NCBI GenBank assembly: GCA_025435555.1
Contig: JAIWWG010000050.1
Coordinates: forward strand, 186,001-250,000
Origin: Chytriomyces cf. hyalinus JEL632
Lineage: Eukaryota > Chytridiomycota > Chytridiomycetes > Chytridiales > Chytriomycetaceae
Reading direction: 5' to 3'
Length of the DNA stretch: 64,000 nt
This document shows, one piece after another, positions 33,412-44,865 of the stretch (positions within the stretch are counted from its first letter, which is position 1; each line of letters begins with the position of its first letter). Under the pieces are notes generated by a model. The model was not told where the DNA came from. It did no database searches and saw only the letters and a list, made by a program, of their open reading frames with translations. The position numbers were made by a program, and so were the translations under genes.

Positions 33412-36400
33412 ATGTTCAAGAGTGCGGCACTGTTTGACGGCTTCGGCTCCGATGACAGCGACGTCGAGATGGACATGCCCGTGCCTGTTCGGGCGGCATC
33501 CGTGGCCAAGAAGAGGGACACTGTCGACGGAGACTCGGACGCCAGTAATGCCAAGCGCGTGAGGGTCAAGAGTGAGAAGCAGGCGGTGTCAGTGAGGGTA
33601 ACGGATGCGTCAGAGAGGGTGAGCCATGCCCCTTTTTTTTTTTTGCTCTCGTCTTCCTCTTCCCATGTTGCATCTGGGGCAATGGCAGGCTGACTTTTCC
33701 TCCTCCTCAGGACTTTGAAAAAACCTTCACAGTTAAGACGCAGTCCATTGGCGATGCTGCAAAGGAACCGCAGGCATCGGGCGTTGCTCCGAGCGCTGCA
33801 GATTCAACCGCAGGCGCAAGTGCACCACAGGCGTCCGGAAGCACACAGCTGAATATCAGACACTCAGTGCGTATTCACGACCGATTACGTTCTCTACTCT
33901 CGAAAATTTGAATCTGACCATTTCGCTGAAAACAGGTCAGGCATCAAGTCGCTATTCCCGATAACTACGATTACGTGCCCTTGTCAGAGCATGTCCCTCC
34001 CGCTGTACCAGCTCGTACCTATCCATTTGTGCTCGATGGTTTCCAAGCAACTGCTATTGCCGCGATTGAGCGAAATGAATCGGTGCTGGTTTCCGCACAT
34101 ACATCTGCTGGTAAAACAGTTGTGGCTGAGTACGCCATCGCTCAAAGTCTGCGTGAAAAGCAAAGAGTCATTTATACCAGTCCCATCAAGGTATTGTTAC
34201 TCGTTTATGGACCGCTGTTCGGAGTGATCTTAATATTTTCAACTGTTCTTTTGTTTCAGGCGCTGTCCAACCAAAAGTATCGTGAATTGCTTCAGGAATT
34301 TGGGGATGTGGGTCTTATGACTGGAGATGTTACCATCAGCCCCAATGCATCTTGTTTGGTAATGACCACCGAAATTCTTCGTTCGATGCTGTACCGAGGA
34401 AGCGAAATGATGCGCGAAGTGGGATGGGTCATTTTTGACGAAGTGCATTACATGCGTGAAAAGAGTTGAGTGCTCAAACGATCGACGTCCAAAACAAAAG
34501 CTAATATCCAATTTTTTGAACAGCGCGAGGTGTCGTGTGGGAAGAGACATTGATTCTGTTGCCCGACAAAGTGCACCACGTTTTCTTGTCTGCCACCATC
34601 CCCAATGCGATGCAGTTTGCGCAATGGATCTGCAACGTCCACAAACAACCATGCCATGTCGTTTACACCGATTATCGACCTACTCCATTGCAGCATTACC
34701 TTTTCCCCGCAAACGGGGAAGGCATCCATTTGGTGGTCGATGAAAAAAGTGTTTTCAGGGAGGATAATTTCCAAAGAGCTATTGGAAGCTTGACTGAAGG
34801 CGACGCGGCTGGGTCGAAGAAGGGTAAAGGAGGTGCAGGCAAAGGTGGAAAGGGCGGCAGCAAAGACTTGAGCAAAGGTTAGTCCACTCGTAATGTCGGT
34901 TCTTATTTTAAACTCAACCCTCTTTCATCGTGCATTCAGGAGGACCAACGGATCTATTCAAAATTATTCGCATGATTATGCTTAAGAACTATCATCCCGT
35001 CATTGTTTTCTCCTTTTCGAAGCGTGAAGTAGAAGCGAATGCACTTCAACTCTCAAAAATGGACTTCAATCTCGATGCCGAACGAGACATGGTGCAATCC
35101 GTGTTTACCAACGCGATTCAAATTCTGAGTGAAGATGATCGACAGCTTCCTCAAATCGAACACCTTCTGCCTCTTCTTAAGCGCGGAATCGGTGTTCACC
35201 ACTCTGGTCTGCTGCCCATTCTCAAGGAAGTGATTGAAATTCTGTTCCAGGAAGGATTGATCAAAGTTCTGTTTGCGACCGAAACTTTCTCAATTGGATT
35301 GAACATGCCTGCCAAGACGGTCGTCTTCACGGCGGTGAAAAAGTGGGATGGAGTGGAAACCCGTTATTTATCTGGAGGAGAATATATTCAAATGTCTGGA
35401 CGAGCAGGTCGACGTGGCTTGGATGACCGCGGTATCGTCATTATGATGATTGAGGAGAAAATCGAACCGAGTGTTGCCAAGAGTATGCTGAAGGGTGAAA
35501 GTGATCGACTGGATAGTGCTTTCCATTTGACGTACAACATGGTGCTCAATCTGATGCGTATTGAAGGAATCAGCAGTGAGTTTATGCTCGAGCAGAGTTT
35601 CTTCCAGTTCCAAAATATGACCAAGATGCCCCAACTTCAGCAAGGTGTGTATGCGGTTTCTGTCTTCGTTTTTTTCTTCACTGTTGTTAATGACGTGCAA
35701 TTTCACCCCAGACCTGGAAATTTATCAGAATCGCCTCAACAACATGACCATTGACCATGAATCAGATATTCGAGAATATTATTCTATTCGCATGCAGCTG
35801 GAGACTTTACGTCAAGATTACCGTGACGTTGTGAACCATGAAACGTATGTGGTGCCGTTCTTGAACCCTGGCCGTTTGGTGAGAGTCAAGCTTCCTGCGC
35901 CTATCGCCTCCACAACCTCATCTCAAGATACGGGTGTGCTCTCGAAAGAACTTGATTTTGGCTGGGGAGTGATTGTCAACTTTTACAAGACCATCAAACA
36001 GAACAAAGACGTGACTGTTGTTCCGGATATGAAGTATGTGGTTGATGTTCTTGTGCACTGTGCTCCTGGAACTGAGCCATCGGGAAAAGCAACATCCTCA
36101 AATGGGATTTTCCCATGCCCATCTGATGTTGCTCAAGGAGACATGGTCGTTGTTCCCTTTTCATTGTCAGCTCTCGACGGCCTGAGTGCTGTCCGTGTCA
36201 ATTTGCCCAAAGACCTGAAGACCTCGGATTCCAGAGCAATGATGCGCAAAACCATCAAAGAAGTGGAGAGGCGTCTGGAAAAAGATGGTGTACCCCGACT
36301 GGATCCTGTGGAAGACATGGGAATCACGGATGACAAATTTAAAAAGCTCATTCGGGTATGAAATAGTGTTGTTTGGTTGTTCGCTGTTGACTAATCACTT

Positions 36401-37217
36401 TTCCCTGCAGAAAATTGAAACCCTCAACGCCAAGTTGGTTGCAAACCCATTGGACTCTTCGCCTGATTTGCCTGAGTTATACAATGCATTTTCTCTTAAA
36501 ATGGATCTTGAGCGCAAAATCAAAGTGCACAAGAAGCAAATGAAGGAGACGGAAGCCATCTTGCAACTGGATGAACTCAAATGCCGAAGACGGGTGCTAA
36601 GGCGGCTAGGATACACAACGGCCAACGATGTGATTGAAATGAAGGGGCGTGTTGCATGTGAAGTGAGTGTTGGAGATGAGCTGTTGCTCACTGAGATGAT
36701 TCTTGCCGGTGTGTTTGGAGACTTAACGGTTGAGCAAACGGTTGCTTTGCTCAGCGCATTTTGCTTCCAGGAAAAGGTGATGATCAGTTCTTTCAGTGTT
36801 TTTCAACGCGTCTTGTTAAGTTTGTTTTTCGTGTGCCAGAATGACAAGACTCCGCCTTTACGGGCAGAGCTGGAAGCGCCCTTCAAAGTACTTCAACAAC
36901 ATGCGCGTAAGATTGCCCAAGTTTCGATTGAATCCAAACTCAAAATGGACGAGGAAGAGTATGTGCAGTCATTCCGCTCGGAACTGATGGAAGTTGTTTA
37001 CCAGTGGGCCAGTGGAGCCAAGTTCTCGGCAATCTGTAAGCTCACTGACGTGTTTGAAGGATCCATTATCCGATCGTTCAGGCTGCTTGAGGAGTTGCTG
37101 CGGCAGATGGGAAATGCTGCCAAAAGTATTGGAAACGTGGAGTTGGAAATGAAATTTGCTGAGGGGATTACCAAGATCAAGAGAGACATCGTGTTTGCAG
37201 CGAGTTTGTATCTTTAG
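33412..37217 (+). CDS. MTR4: Exosome-associated RNA helicase Mtr4/Dob1
   Basis: A nuclear DExH helicase that unwinds RNA and feeds it to the exosome, as part of TRAMP complexes. After a disordered N-terminus ([17 protein letters not shown]), the core shows [16 protein letters not shown], motif [24 protein letters not shown] across an intron, [22 protein letters not shown] (motif II), [12 protein letters not shown] (motif III), [34 protein letters not shown] and [17 protein letters not shown] (motif VI). The arch region follows ([35 protein letters not shown]). The C-terminal helical domain runs to [11 protein letters not shown]. There are about eight introns; one sits in a Gly/Lys-rich insert near 34800-34940. 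An AATAAA lies about 40 bases past the stop. Confidence 0.95.
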
Positions 37218-37903
37218 TCGCGCGTTGAGGGAGTGGGTGTGGGAATTCCCCGTTGAATAAAGAAACCTTTTTGAATTGCGTGTCGGGCACTTTTCTATTT
37301 CGGGCACTTTTCTTTTTTGAACCCCATCGGTCCGATTTTGCAGGGCCAACAATAAAACCTTGACAACGGATGCAGTGTCCTTCGTGTATCGACCACCGCT
37401 CGCTCTGGCACGAACCAGTTTAGATTTCTCTGCAAGGTGAGCATCCATCTCCCAAGACCATGCATTCCCTCCCTTCCCATCTCCAGATGATGACTTTGAA
37501 ACATATCAAGCTCAACAATCAGAAATTTGAGCCTCCTCTTTTGGAGGTTTATGTGTTGATATTTCTTTCTTCGGCTGACGGATCCACTCTCCTTCCCTGC
37601 TTCCTTGCTTTTACTCTTGTCCCGGTTGCTAATTTCCTTCTTTCTATCAGGGTGAGTTTCCTTGGACGGCCTTCGCCTCTACTTTCAGTTTCTTTTTGTT
37701 TGAATGTCCAATATATGTATATAACTTGAACTGTATCTGTGCTGTTTGCTTGAGTTTTGGTGTGAAGAAATACCTCTTCGGCTGACCATACTCCGCCGCC
37801 ACCATCGGCTTCTCACATCAGCAGTTGGCCATTACGCTGGAGGTGGTCATTCATGATGTGCTGACACCAACACATGGCGACATTCAGTTCCATTGATACT
37901 TCT
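37218..37903. other. Gap between MTR4 and the Gdown1-like gene, possible relic exons
   Basis: No gene is supported. Several plus-strand pieces read like protein: TLTTDAVSFVYRPPLALA (37350-37405), DDFETYQAQQSEI (37489-37530), GEFPWTAFASTFS (37652-37690) and ATIGFSHQQLAITLEVVI (37795-37850), some next to AG or GTGAGC. No start codon or consistent reading frame links them. They may be remnants of a lost gene or chance. Confidence 0.3.
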
Positions 37904-38949
37904 TTATTCAGCTACGTATTCATCTTCATCATCAGTTAACAACCCGCTGCCATCGTCAGAGTCATCTTCATCGTCAGAATCTTGCATGGCTGCGGCATTT
38001 CGATACCTGTCCGGTTTTGTCAACAACTCCAATCCAAACAAAAAAAAAAACATCATCAAAGACAAAACGTACTTCATCGTGTCAAATTGCGGCTTTTTAC
38101 CGTCTTTCAGACCTAGTTTCGACACTGGTTCGGGCCCTTGTAACGCAAATTCTTGGCTCGCGCGCAACCGTTCACTTTCGATATCAATGCTTTGCTGCTG
38201 CGACAGCAGTTTTACTTTTGACGGTTTCTACTCATAAAAGCCAGCGTCGTTATTGAGTGTCGATTTGGAAAATCTGAGATATAGCCCTTACCAGTTCGAC
38301 AGGGATTCTGCCGCCTGCTTGAAAGATCTTGAACTGTCTGCCAGTCATGATGTGAGCACTGCCCTGGGTATTTGCCTTCAGATCCATCGATGCAACCATG
38401 TCTTCAAGCTCAGCGACAGTGGACTTTTCGGGACTCGAACTGTTTGCGCTGGGTGACGAATCTGCGGCCTGAACTGAAGCGGGGGAGACGGCGGATTCCT
38501 TGTTATCAAGAGAAAGACGCACAGCGATGCGCTCATTCATTTCCCGCAATGCTTTCCCACCATCGGGCAAAGATGCCACAAAAGCGCTGTGACACGACAA
38601 AGGTTACATTCAGTGATCACACGTAACTCCAGAAAACAACGGATTACCTCTTTGCCAGCATGGATCCGTTCCGAGCAAAAAGGTGCCTTAGCTCTGATGC
38701 AGTTGCTTTGTCTACGTCCAGGACGTTTGGATGTGCTGTTGTTCGAAGGGCCTTTGAGCGACCTGGCTGGCTGAGTTTGGATTTGGCGCCGGGGGTGCGG
38801 CCACGGAATGCAGCCGGAATCGACTCGGATCCAAACGCTTTTTCAATGTCGGGGCGTACAGCTTCGGGTGTGACTGGGGCAATCGCGATGTTAGGGTCGG
38901 TGCAATCCATTGCTTGTGTGGTTGGGTATTTATAAGGTTTCTTCTTCAT
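37904..38949 (-). CDS. Gdown1/POLR2M (GRINL1A)-like RNA polymerase II-associated protein
   Basis: In animals Gdown1 binds RNA polymerase II and controls its response to initiation and elongation factors. From the ATG at 38949, exon 1 includes GRTPGAKSKLSQPGRS and ATASELRHLFARNGSML. Exon 2 begins with SAFVASLPDGGKALREMNER, fitting the family's pattern of a leucine-rich helix followed by LPDGG/DKG. The third exon carries KPSKVKLLSQQQSIDIESER, and the last has an acidic tail (DSDDEDDSDDGSGLLTDDED). Splice joins at about 38245-38305 (RIPVEL to KPSKVK) and 38005-38070 keep the frame. The assignment rests on these short motifs and on size (about 280 aa), so it is moderate. Confidence 0.6.
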
Positions 38950-39278
38950 GCAGATGGAGATTTCTTCTGAACTTTTGACTCAGTTTCTGGTCAGTGAGAT
39001 TTGCGATAATTGGCGTGCAGATCCTCGACACCAACGTCAAACTAGATGAAATGCTACCTGCTTGCGTTCCGCCCAGGCTGTGTTTCTATTTGAAAACTAT
39101 ATGTGCGACCTTTGCGCACCACACAGGTTGCACATTCACGAATGCATTTGCTGCCAATAAGCCCGGCTTCGAAGCAAAAGGAAATGGGTAATCGCGCGGT
39201 GCTGTTGTTGTTGCGTTTGGTGTTCACTTTTACGGACTTCCACTCGATTTTAACTTTTGTGACAGCCAAAAAATCAGG
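38950..39278. promoter_or_regulatory. Promoter region of RPS6 copy 1
   Basis: A 329-base divergent gap. Its last part resembles the region upstream of RPS6 copy 2: both contain GCGACCTTTGCGC and end with TTTTAACTTTTGTGACAGCC plus AAAAAATCAG just before the ATG. The shared blocks are candidate ribosomal-protein control elements and 5' leader. Confidence 0.5.
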
Positions 39279-40247
39279 ATGAAGGTAACGCCATGACCCT
39301 GTTCGCCGCGCCCATCCCCATCGAAGACGCCATCGCAGCAACACCGCAATCGATCTCACGCATTAGTCACCATCGTCATCAATATGATGCGGAGACTCCG
39401 ATGTCAATGATGACCCTATCTTGCCATTGCCTGACTCTGGATATTAATGCTTCTCACTCTTGCAGTTGAACATCGCCAACCCAGCTCTGGGCACCCAGAA
39501 GATGATCGAAATCGATGACGAGAAGAAGACGTGAGAATTTGTCTCTTCTGGATCCCTGTCCGATATGGCTCTCTAACTATGATTCGCAGTCGTATCTTTT
39601 ACGACAAACGCATGTCCCAGGACGTTAAGGCTGACGGCCTCGGTGACGAATTCAAGGGATACGTCTTCAAAATCACTGGAGGAAACGACAAGCAGGGTTT
39701 CCCAATGAAGCAGGGTGTCCTCCGTCCAGGACGTGCCTCCCTTCTTCTGTCCAAGGGACACTCTTGCTACCGTTCCCGTCGTACCGGAGAGCGCAAGAGA
39801 AAGACTGTTCGTGGATGCATTGTCGGATCTGACATTGCCGCTTTGTCCCTCGTTCTCGTTAAGCAGGGTGACAGCGACATTGCAGGATTGACCGATGTCA
39901 ACAACCCAAAGCGTCTGGGACCCAAGCGTGCTTCCAAGCTTAGAAAGCTGTTTTCCTTGAGCAAGGAGGACGATGTCCGCAAGTACGTCATCCGTCGTGA
40001 GGTTCAGCCAAAGAAGGAGGGAAAGAAGCCATACAGCAAAGCCCCCAAGATTCAACGTCTGGTTACTCCCCTCACCCTGCAGCGCAGACGTGCTCGTTTC
40101 GCCTTGAAGAAGAAGGCTGCCGAGACTGCTCGCGAGCAGGCTGCTGACTACGCCAAGCTGTTGGCTCACAGAGTCAAGGAGAGAAAGGAGAAGAGATCCG
40201 AGGTCAAGAAGAGACTCTCTTCTGTCCGCAAGAGCTCCACTGCTTAA
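39279..40247 (+). CDS. RPS6: 40S ribosomal protein S6 (eS6), tandem copy 1
   Basis: A component of the small ribosomal subunit and classic TOR-pathway phosphoprotein. Exons are 39279-39284 (only ATG AAG), 39466-39530 and 39590-40247. They sum to 729 bases, giving 242 aa. The protein starts [20 protein letters not shown] and continues [57 protein letters not shown] and [20 protein letters not shown]. It ends with a Ser-containing tail ([13 protein letters not shown]) that is the usual S6-kinase target region. Intron 1, right after codon 2, is 181 bases, the longest in its neighbourhood. An almost identical copy follows 1,610 bases downstream. Confidence 0.97.
39385..39465 (+). other. Near-identical intron-1 block shared by both RPS6 copies
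   Basis: The 81 bases at the 3' end of intron 1 match 40998-41075 of copy 2 except for a 3-base indel and one substitution, whereas the 5' half of the intron has diverged. The block may simply be the edge of a conversion tract. It also contains weak C/D snoRNA-like words (TGATGC near its start, CTGA near its end), but the boxes are not canonical. Confidence 0.6.
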
Positions 40248-40891
40248 ATTGTTTGGTACAAGGTGAATGGTTATCTCGGCTGGGGTAGTCTGTTCATGGG
40301 GGTGAAGGCAACGATGACTGTCTTGGTCCATATTCGTAATAAACTGCGAGCAACTCTTGAGAAAATGTTTTGTTGAGTTTTGTGGTGATTGCTGCCTTCA
40401 CAAGTTCACCAGAAAATATTCTGTGTCCGACTGGAAAGACAACAGCAACAATAGCAGAGTTAACGAAAGAGACAAGATCACAACACAGCGCACATATCTA
40501 AACCCAAGTAACACAGTCATCACACACGTGAAGCAGCGGAAGCGGAGCGCTCCTCAGCGCGTACGACTCTGCATGTGCCCGATAGCGCGTCGAACCTGTC
40601 TCGGCCAGCCCAATGGCGGTATTGACCATTGGAAATATGAGCAATGGACAGTACCGCAGATCGTCGACATCTGTGTCACACAAGTTGATTTCTTGTGGTT
40701 GCGATGCATCCGGTCCAACTTACATACGCGACCTTTGCGCGCCACACCGGTTGGTTACCCGACGAATGTACTTCCTGCAAACAATCCCGGCTTCGGAGCA
40801 ATGGAAGTGGGGTGTTGGTTGTGTTGCGGTTGGTGTTCAGGTTTATGAATCTCCTCCGCATTTTAACTTTTGTGACAGCCAAAAAATCAGC
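40248..40891. promoter_or_regulatory. 3' end of RPS6 copy 1 and promoter of copy 2
   Basis: This holds an AATAAA-type signal at about 40338 for copy 1. From about 40730 onward it carries a diverged counterpart of the copy 1 promoter, including the shared TTTTAACTTTTGTGACAGCC block before the ATG. No other gene was seen. Confidence 0.5.
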
Positions 40892-41857
40892 ATGAAGGTA
40901 CCGTCATGACCCTATCAGCCACACCCATCCCCATCGAAGACGCCACCGCATCAACATCGCACTCAGATCTCACGATTCGAAACCACTGACCGTTCTGTGA
41001 TGCGGAGACTCCGATGTCAATGACCCTATCTCGCCATTGCCTGACTCTGGATATTAATGCTTCTCACTCTTGCAGTTGAACATCGCCAACCCAGCTCTGG
41101 GCACCCAGAAGATGATCGAAATCGATGACGAGAAGAAGACGTGAGAATTTGTCTCTTCTGGATCCCTGTCCGATATGGCTCTCTAACTATGATTCGCAGT
41201 CGTATCTTTTACGACAAACGCATGTCCCAGGACGTTAAGGCTGACGGCCTCGGTGACGAATTCAAGGGATACGTCTTCAAAATCACTGGAGGAAACGACA
41301 AGCAGGGTTTCCCAATGAAGCAGGGTGTCCTCCGTCCAGGACGTGCCTCCCTTCTTCTGTCCAAGGGACACTCTTGCTACCGTTCCCGTCGTACCGGAGA
41401 GCGCAAGAGAAAGACTGTTCGTGGATGCATTGTCGGATCTGACATTGCCGCTTTGTCCCTCGTTCTCGTTAAGCAGGGTGACAGCGACATTGCAGGATTG
41501 ACCGATGTCAACAACCCAAAGCGTCTGGGACCCAAGCGTGCTTCCAAGCTTAGAAAGCTGTTTTCCTTGAGCAAGGAGGACGATGTCCGCAAGTACGTCA
41601 TCCGTCGTGAGGTTCAGCCAAAGAAGGAGGGAAAGAAGCCATACAGCAAAGCCCCCAAGATTCAACGTCTGGTTACTCCCCTCACCCTGCAGCGCAGACG
41701 TGCTCGTTTCGCCTTGAAGAAGAAGGCTGCCGAGACTGCTCGCGAGCAGGCTGCTGACTACGCCAAGCTGTTGGCTCACAGAGTCAAGGAGAGAAAGGAG
41801 AAGAGATCCGAGGTCAAGAAGAGACTCTCTTCTGTCCGTAAGAGCTCCACTGCCTAA
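40892..41857 (+). CDS. RPS6: 40S ribosomal protein S6 (eS6), tandem copy 2
   Basis: Same gene structure as copy 1: exons 40892-40897, 41076-41140 and 41200-41857, summing to 729 bases and 242 aa. The predicted protein is identical. Exon 2 and intron 2 look base-for-base the same; in exon 3 I see only two silent differences, both in the last ~25 bases. The 5' half of intron 1 and the upstream region differ clearly, as does the sequence after the stop. Identity is therefore confined to a block inside the gene, as expected from gene conversion. Confidence 0.97.
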
Positions 41858-41983
41858 TTACGACGAAAGTACACTTGCCTGCTGTTAGTTTTGTCGTGTA
41901 ATTTTACTAAGGATTTGGGAAAAGTCCAGCTCAATAAACCATCTGATTGTCTCAACGTTTTGCAAAACACTTTACTGTCTCAT

Positions 41984-43683
41984 TCAGTACTTGCAGTGCC
42001 CAAACCACCGAGGCATCGGAATAACGTCCCTTACGTTCCCCATTCCGCTGAGTGCCATCAAGTATCGCTCAACCCCGAGGCCGAAACCACCATGCGGGAC
42101 GGCGCCATATCTACGAAGATCCATGTACCAATCTAACCCTTTCATGTCCATCTTTTTCTCCTGAATCTTGCGTTGAATTCCGTCCAATCTGTGCTCCCTG
42201 AGACTTCCTCCAGCCACTTCCCCAATCCCCGGGACAAGCAAATCAACGCACGCCACAGTTGGTCCTCCATGAATGCCGCGGCTTCCCTCCGAGTCTGCAG
42301 AATCAAGCATGTAAAACGGTTTTTCTGATGCCGGATAATCCGTCACAAAAACGGGCGCCTTGAAAAACTCCTCAGCAAGATATCGCTCATGCTCACTTTG
42401 CAGGGATGCGCCCCAGGAATCAATAGGATGCGTCCAAGTTTTCCCACAAGACTGAAGAATCTTTATGGCTTCAGTGTACGTAATACGATGAAACGCAGGC
42501 CCCGCTTCAGACAATGACAAGATGAGTTTCTGTGTTTCCTCTTTGGTGCGATGACTGCTAGTTCCCGTGGTGGCCAGAGGAAGCGCAGCCAGGACAGACA
42601 GATCATCAGCATTGGCAGCAACTACGCGTGAGGTAGTGGCCTTGACGCTGGCTTCAATCAGATTAAGTAAATCGTCCAAGTTTGTCAGAAACGCCGCCTC
42701 GGCTTCGAGCATCCAGAATTCGGCCAAATGACGCGTCGAGAGCGACTTCTCGGCACGGAACGCGGGTCCCATGGTGTAAACACGGGGTAAAGCGGCGTTC
42801 ATGGCTTCCAGATGCAGTTGTGAGGAGACTGTCAGATTAACGGGAAGATCAAAGAATTCGTCCTTTTTAGATTGTTGTAGCTGTTGTTGCTGCTTCTTCA
42901 AAGTGCCAGTTGATGTGGTTTGGTTTGCGAGAGATTCTGGGGTCACGACTCGGAAAGATTCGCCGGCTCCTTCGCAGTCGTTTGTTGTAAAGATGGGTGT
43001 GTTGACATGAATGAAATCGTTACTCTGTGAATGCGTTGTTTTTTTCAGGTTATGAACAGTTCGCTTTCTCTTTTCATGCGCGGAGGAGCACGTTTGAGCC
43101 GCACCTGAAAGAACTCGTGAAAGCCTTGCATGGCCGAGTTTCGAAGCTTCCACATGGCCGTGAATGTTCTTGTCCGTGAACGCAAGTGAAAGTGGTCCCT
43201 CAGATGCTCAAGCGGGAGTTTTGCTTTATGCAGAGGATATTTCTGGTGACCCAGATTGTCGTCAGAGTCAGAATGATCTTAATACGCGGGTGAAGGGGCA
43301 TGATCGTACCTCAGGGTCAGATGCACCGAGCAGCGTGATGGCCGAAGCTTTCAGCTCCATGGCTTGGTTTCCGCCAATGCTCTTTACCAGAGACCCCTGC
43401 AGTCTCACGCTTGCACCGGTGGAGAGCCTACATTCGACAATACGTCAAGAACCAAAGAATGAGAGAAGGATGGTTACGGTAGTTACCCTTTGACCATTTC
43501 TGGATCGCTGACAACGGCCTGAATGCCTTGCGGATTGGACCCGTCCGCGACCTGGACAAACGCTCTCTGCTTCTGGGTACGCACGGTCCGTACCCAGCCA
43601 TTGACTGTGACTTGGGGCGCGTCGGCGCCGTGACTTGCTTCCAGCAGTTGCCGAATAGATTTCACCGGAAAGCGGTACGTCAT
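41984..43683 (-). CDS. Asparaginyl-tRNA synthetase, organellar type
   Basis: Charges tRNA-Asn. From the ATG at 43683, exon 1 has the OB-fold anticodon domain ([20 protein letters not shown]). The next exons continue it and carry [19 protein letters not shown] before the class II core. The core shows [19 protein letters not shown] (motif 1 region), [20 protein letters not shown] (motif 2), a Thr/Lys-rich insert, and the motif 3 block [16 protein letters not shown]. The end is [15 protein letters not shown]. The lack of a long N-terminal extension and the length near 480 aa fit mitochondrial NARS2 more than the cytosolic form. A Gln-rich insert ([12 protein letters not shown]) lies after motif 1. 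The start is 44 bases from the peroxiredoxin stop. Confidence 0.9.
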
Positions 43684-43727
43684 TTTTTTTTCAACCTTTT
43701 TATTTTTACGAGAGTTGTCGTCACATT

Positions 43728-44865
43728 TTAGAGCTCATCGTTTGAAAACATGGCGGCAAAGTATTCTTTCGAGCCAACGGGATCCGCTTTCATTCCTCGG
43801 TCTCCCTTCTTCCAGCCGGCGGCGCAGACCTGTGTTACCGTGTTTGGGTTTACTCTTGATCAAGCTGAAGGGACAGACAACATACCTCGCCATTCTTTTC
43901 GTGGAACTGGAAGGCCTCAATCAGTCTGAGAGTTTCATCAATCGAGCGTCCAACATCAAGATCTATCCGCGTAAATGATGAAAAGCAAAGTAAGCACAAA
44001 AGGGAAACAAAGAAACAAACAAAAACAACAGAAACCATTGATCGTGATCTGACGAACAATTCCCTTTGGATCAATAATAAACGTTCCTCGAAGCGCCAGT
44101 CCAACATCAGGTCCAGTCTCAATCAGGACGCCGTAGTCGGCAGAAATCTTTTTGGTGATATCGGAAAGAAGCGGGATGTTGACTCCCCCGAGACCACCCT
44201 TGTTGCGCGGCTGGTTCACCCAGGCCAGGTGAGAGTGCTTTGAATCGACGGACGCGCCGACAACTTCGGCATTGAGGGCTCTGAATTCTTTCGCGCGGTC
44301 AGAAAACGCAACAATCTCCCTGTTCAAAATGAAAGCGGATAAGTGTTTGAAGCAAGACAATATGGCATTCGCTGTCGGACAAAGAACGTACGTGGGGCAG
44401 ACAAAGGTAAAGTCCAGAGGGTAAAAGAACAAGACAAGCCATTTGCCTGGCAACGCATGAGTAGGAAGTAAGATCAGCGACTCCAACACAGCAACAACAA
44501 CAACAGCTCACCCTTGTAGTCGCTGAGAGACACGGTCTTGAATTCGCCCTTGTAAACTGCCTCCGCTTCAAAGTGCGGGGCTGGGAACTTGACACGCGCA
44601 ACGGTGTGGGAGTTGTGCGAAACAATTGCAGTGGGCCTGGAGGGCATGATCGGGTGAATCAGTTGAGCCGAGAAGGAGCCTCCAGCCATTGATCCCATTA
44701 AACTCACACAAGATGGCATACACCGACGTCGGAGCCGGCGGCCTTTGTGACGCACTCGAGTCCGCTGCCGCAGTCACTGGCCTTGTAAGAGCAAATGTCG
44801 CCGGCGTTACCTTTGGCGTGGGCACCAATTGAGAGAGCCGCCAGGGCCAAGATGCTGAATTTCAT
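43728..44865 (-). CDS. 2-Cys peroxiredoxin with signal peptide, Cys-rich module and NDEL end
   Basis: A thiol peroxidase that reduces H2O2. Exons 44708-44865, 44512-44636, 44392-44446, 44036-44319, 43886-43962 and 43728-43829 sum to 801 bases, giving 266 aa in one frame. The N-terminus [17 protein letters not shown] is a signal peptide. A short module with four Cys follows ([16 protein letters not shown], then GVCHL). A GTGAGT donor then joins [20 protein letters not shown]. The Prx core has [15 protein letters not shown] (peroxidatic Cys), GGLG, and [12 protein letters not shown] (resolving Cys). The C-terminus is FSNDEL, like an ER-retrieval signal. Length and layout resemble animal PRDX4. 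Alternatively, exon 1 is a separate 53-aa secreted peptide and the Prx starts at the ATG at 44647. Confidence 0.8.

Noticed and set aside
39385-39465. Definite C/D snoRNA in RPS6 intron 1
   Set aside because: The C box is not canonical in both copies and the one perfect C-like word in copy 1 is only about 20 bases from the D-like CTGA, too close for a snoRNA.
39573-40331. Long minus-strand open frame opposite RPS6
   Set aside because: Antisense of a highly biased ribosomal-protein gene; the same frame appears opposite copy 2 and encodes nothing recognisable.
44704-44865. Independent 53-aa secreted Cys-rich peptide gene
   Set aside because: It reads as a complete small secreted protein, but the stop codon lies in a GTGAGT donor and splicing leads exactly into the peroxiredoxin frame, so I prefer it as exon 1 of that gene.
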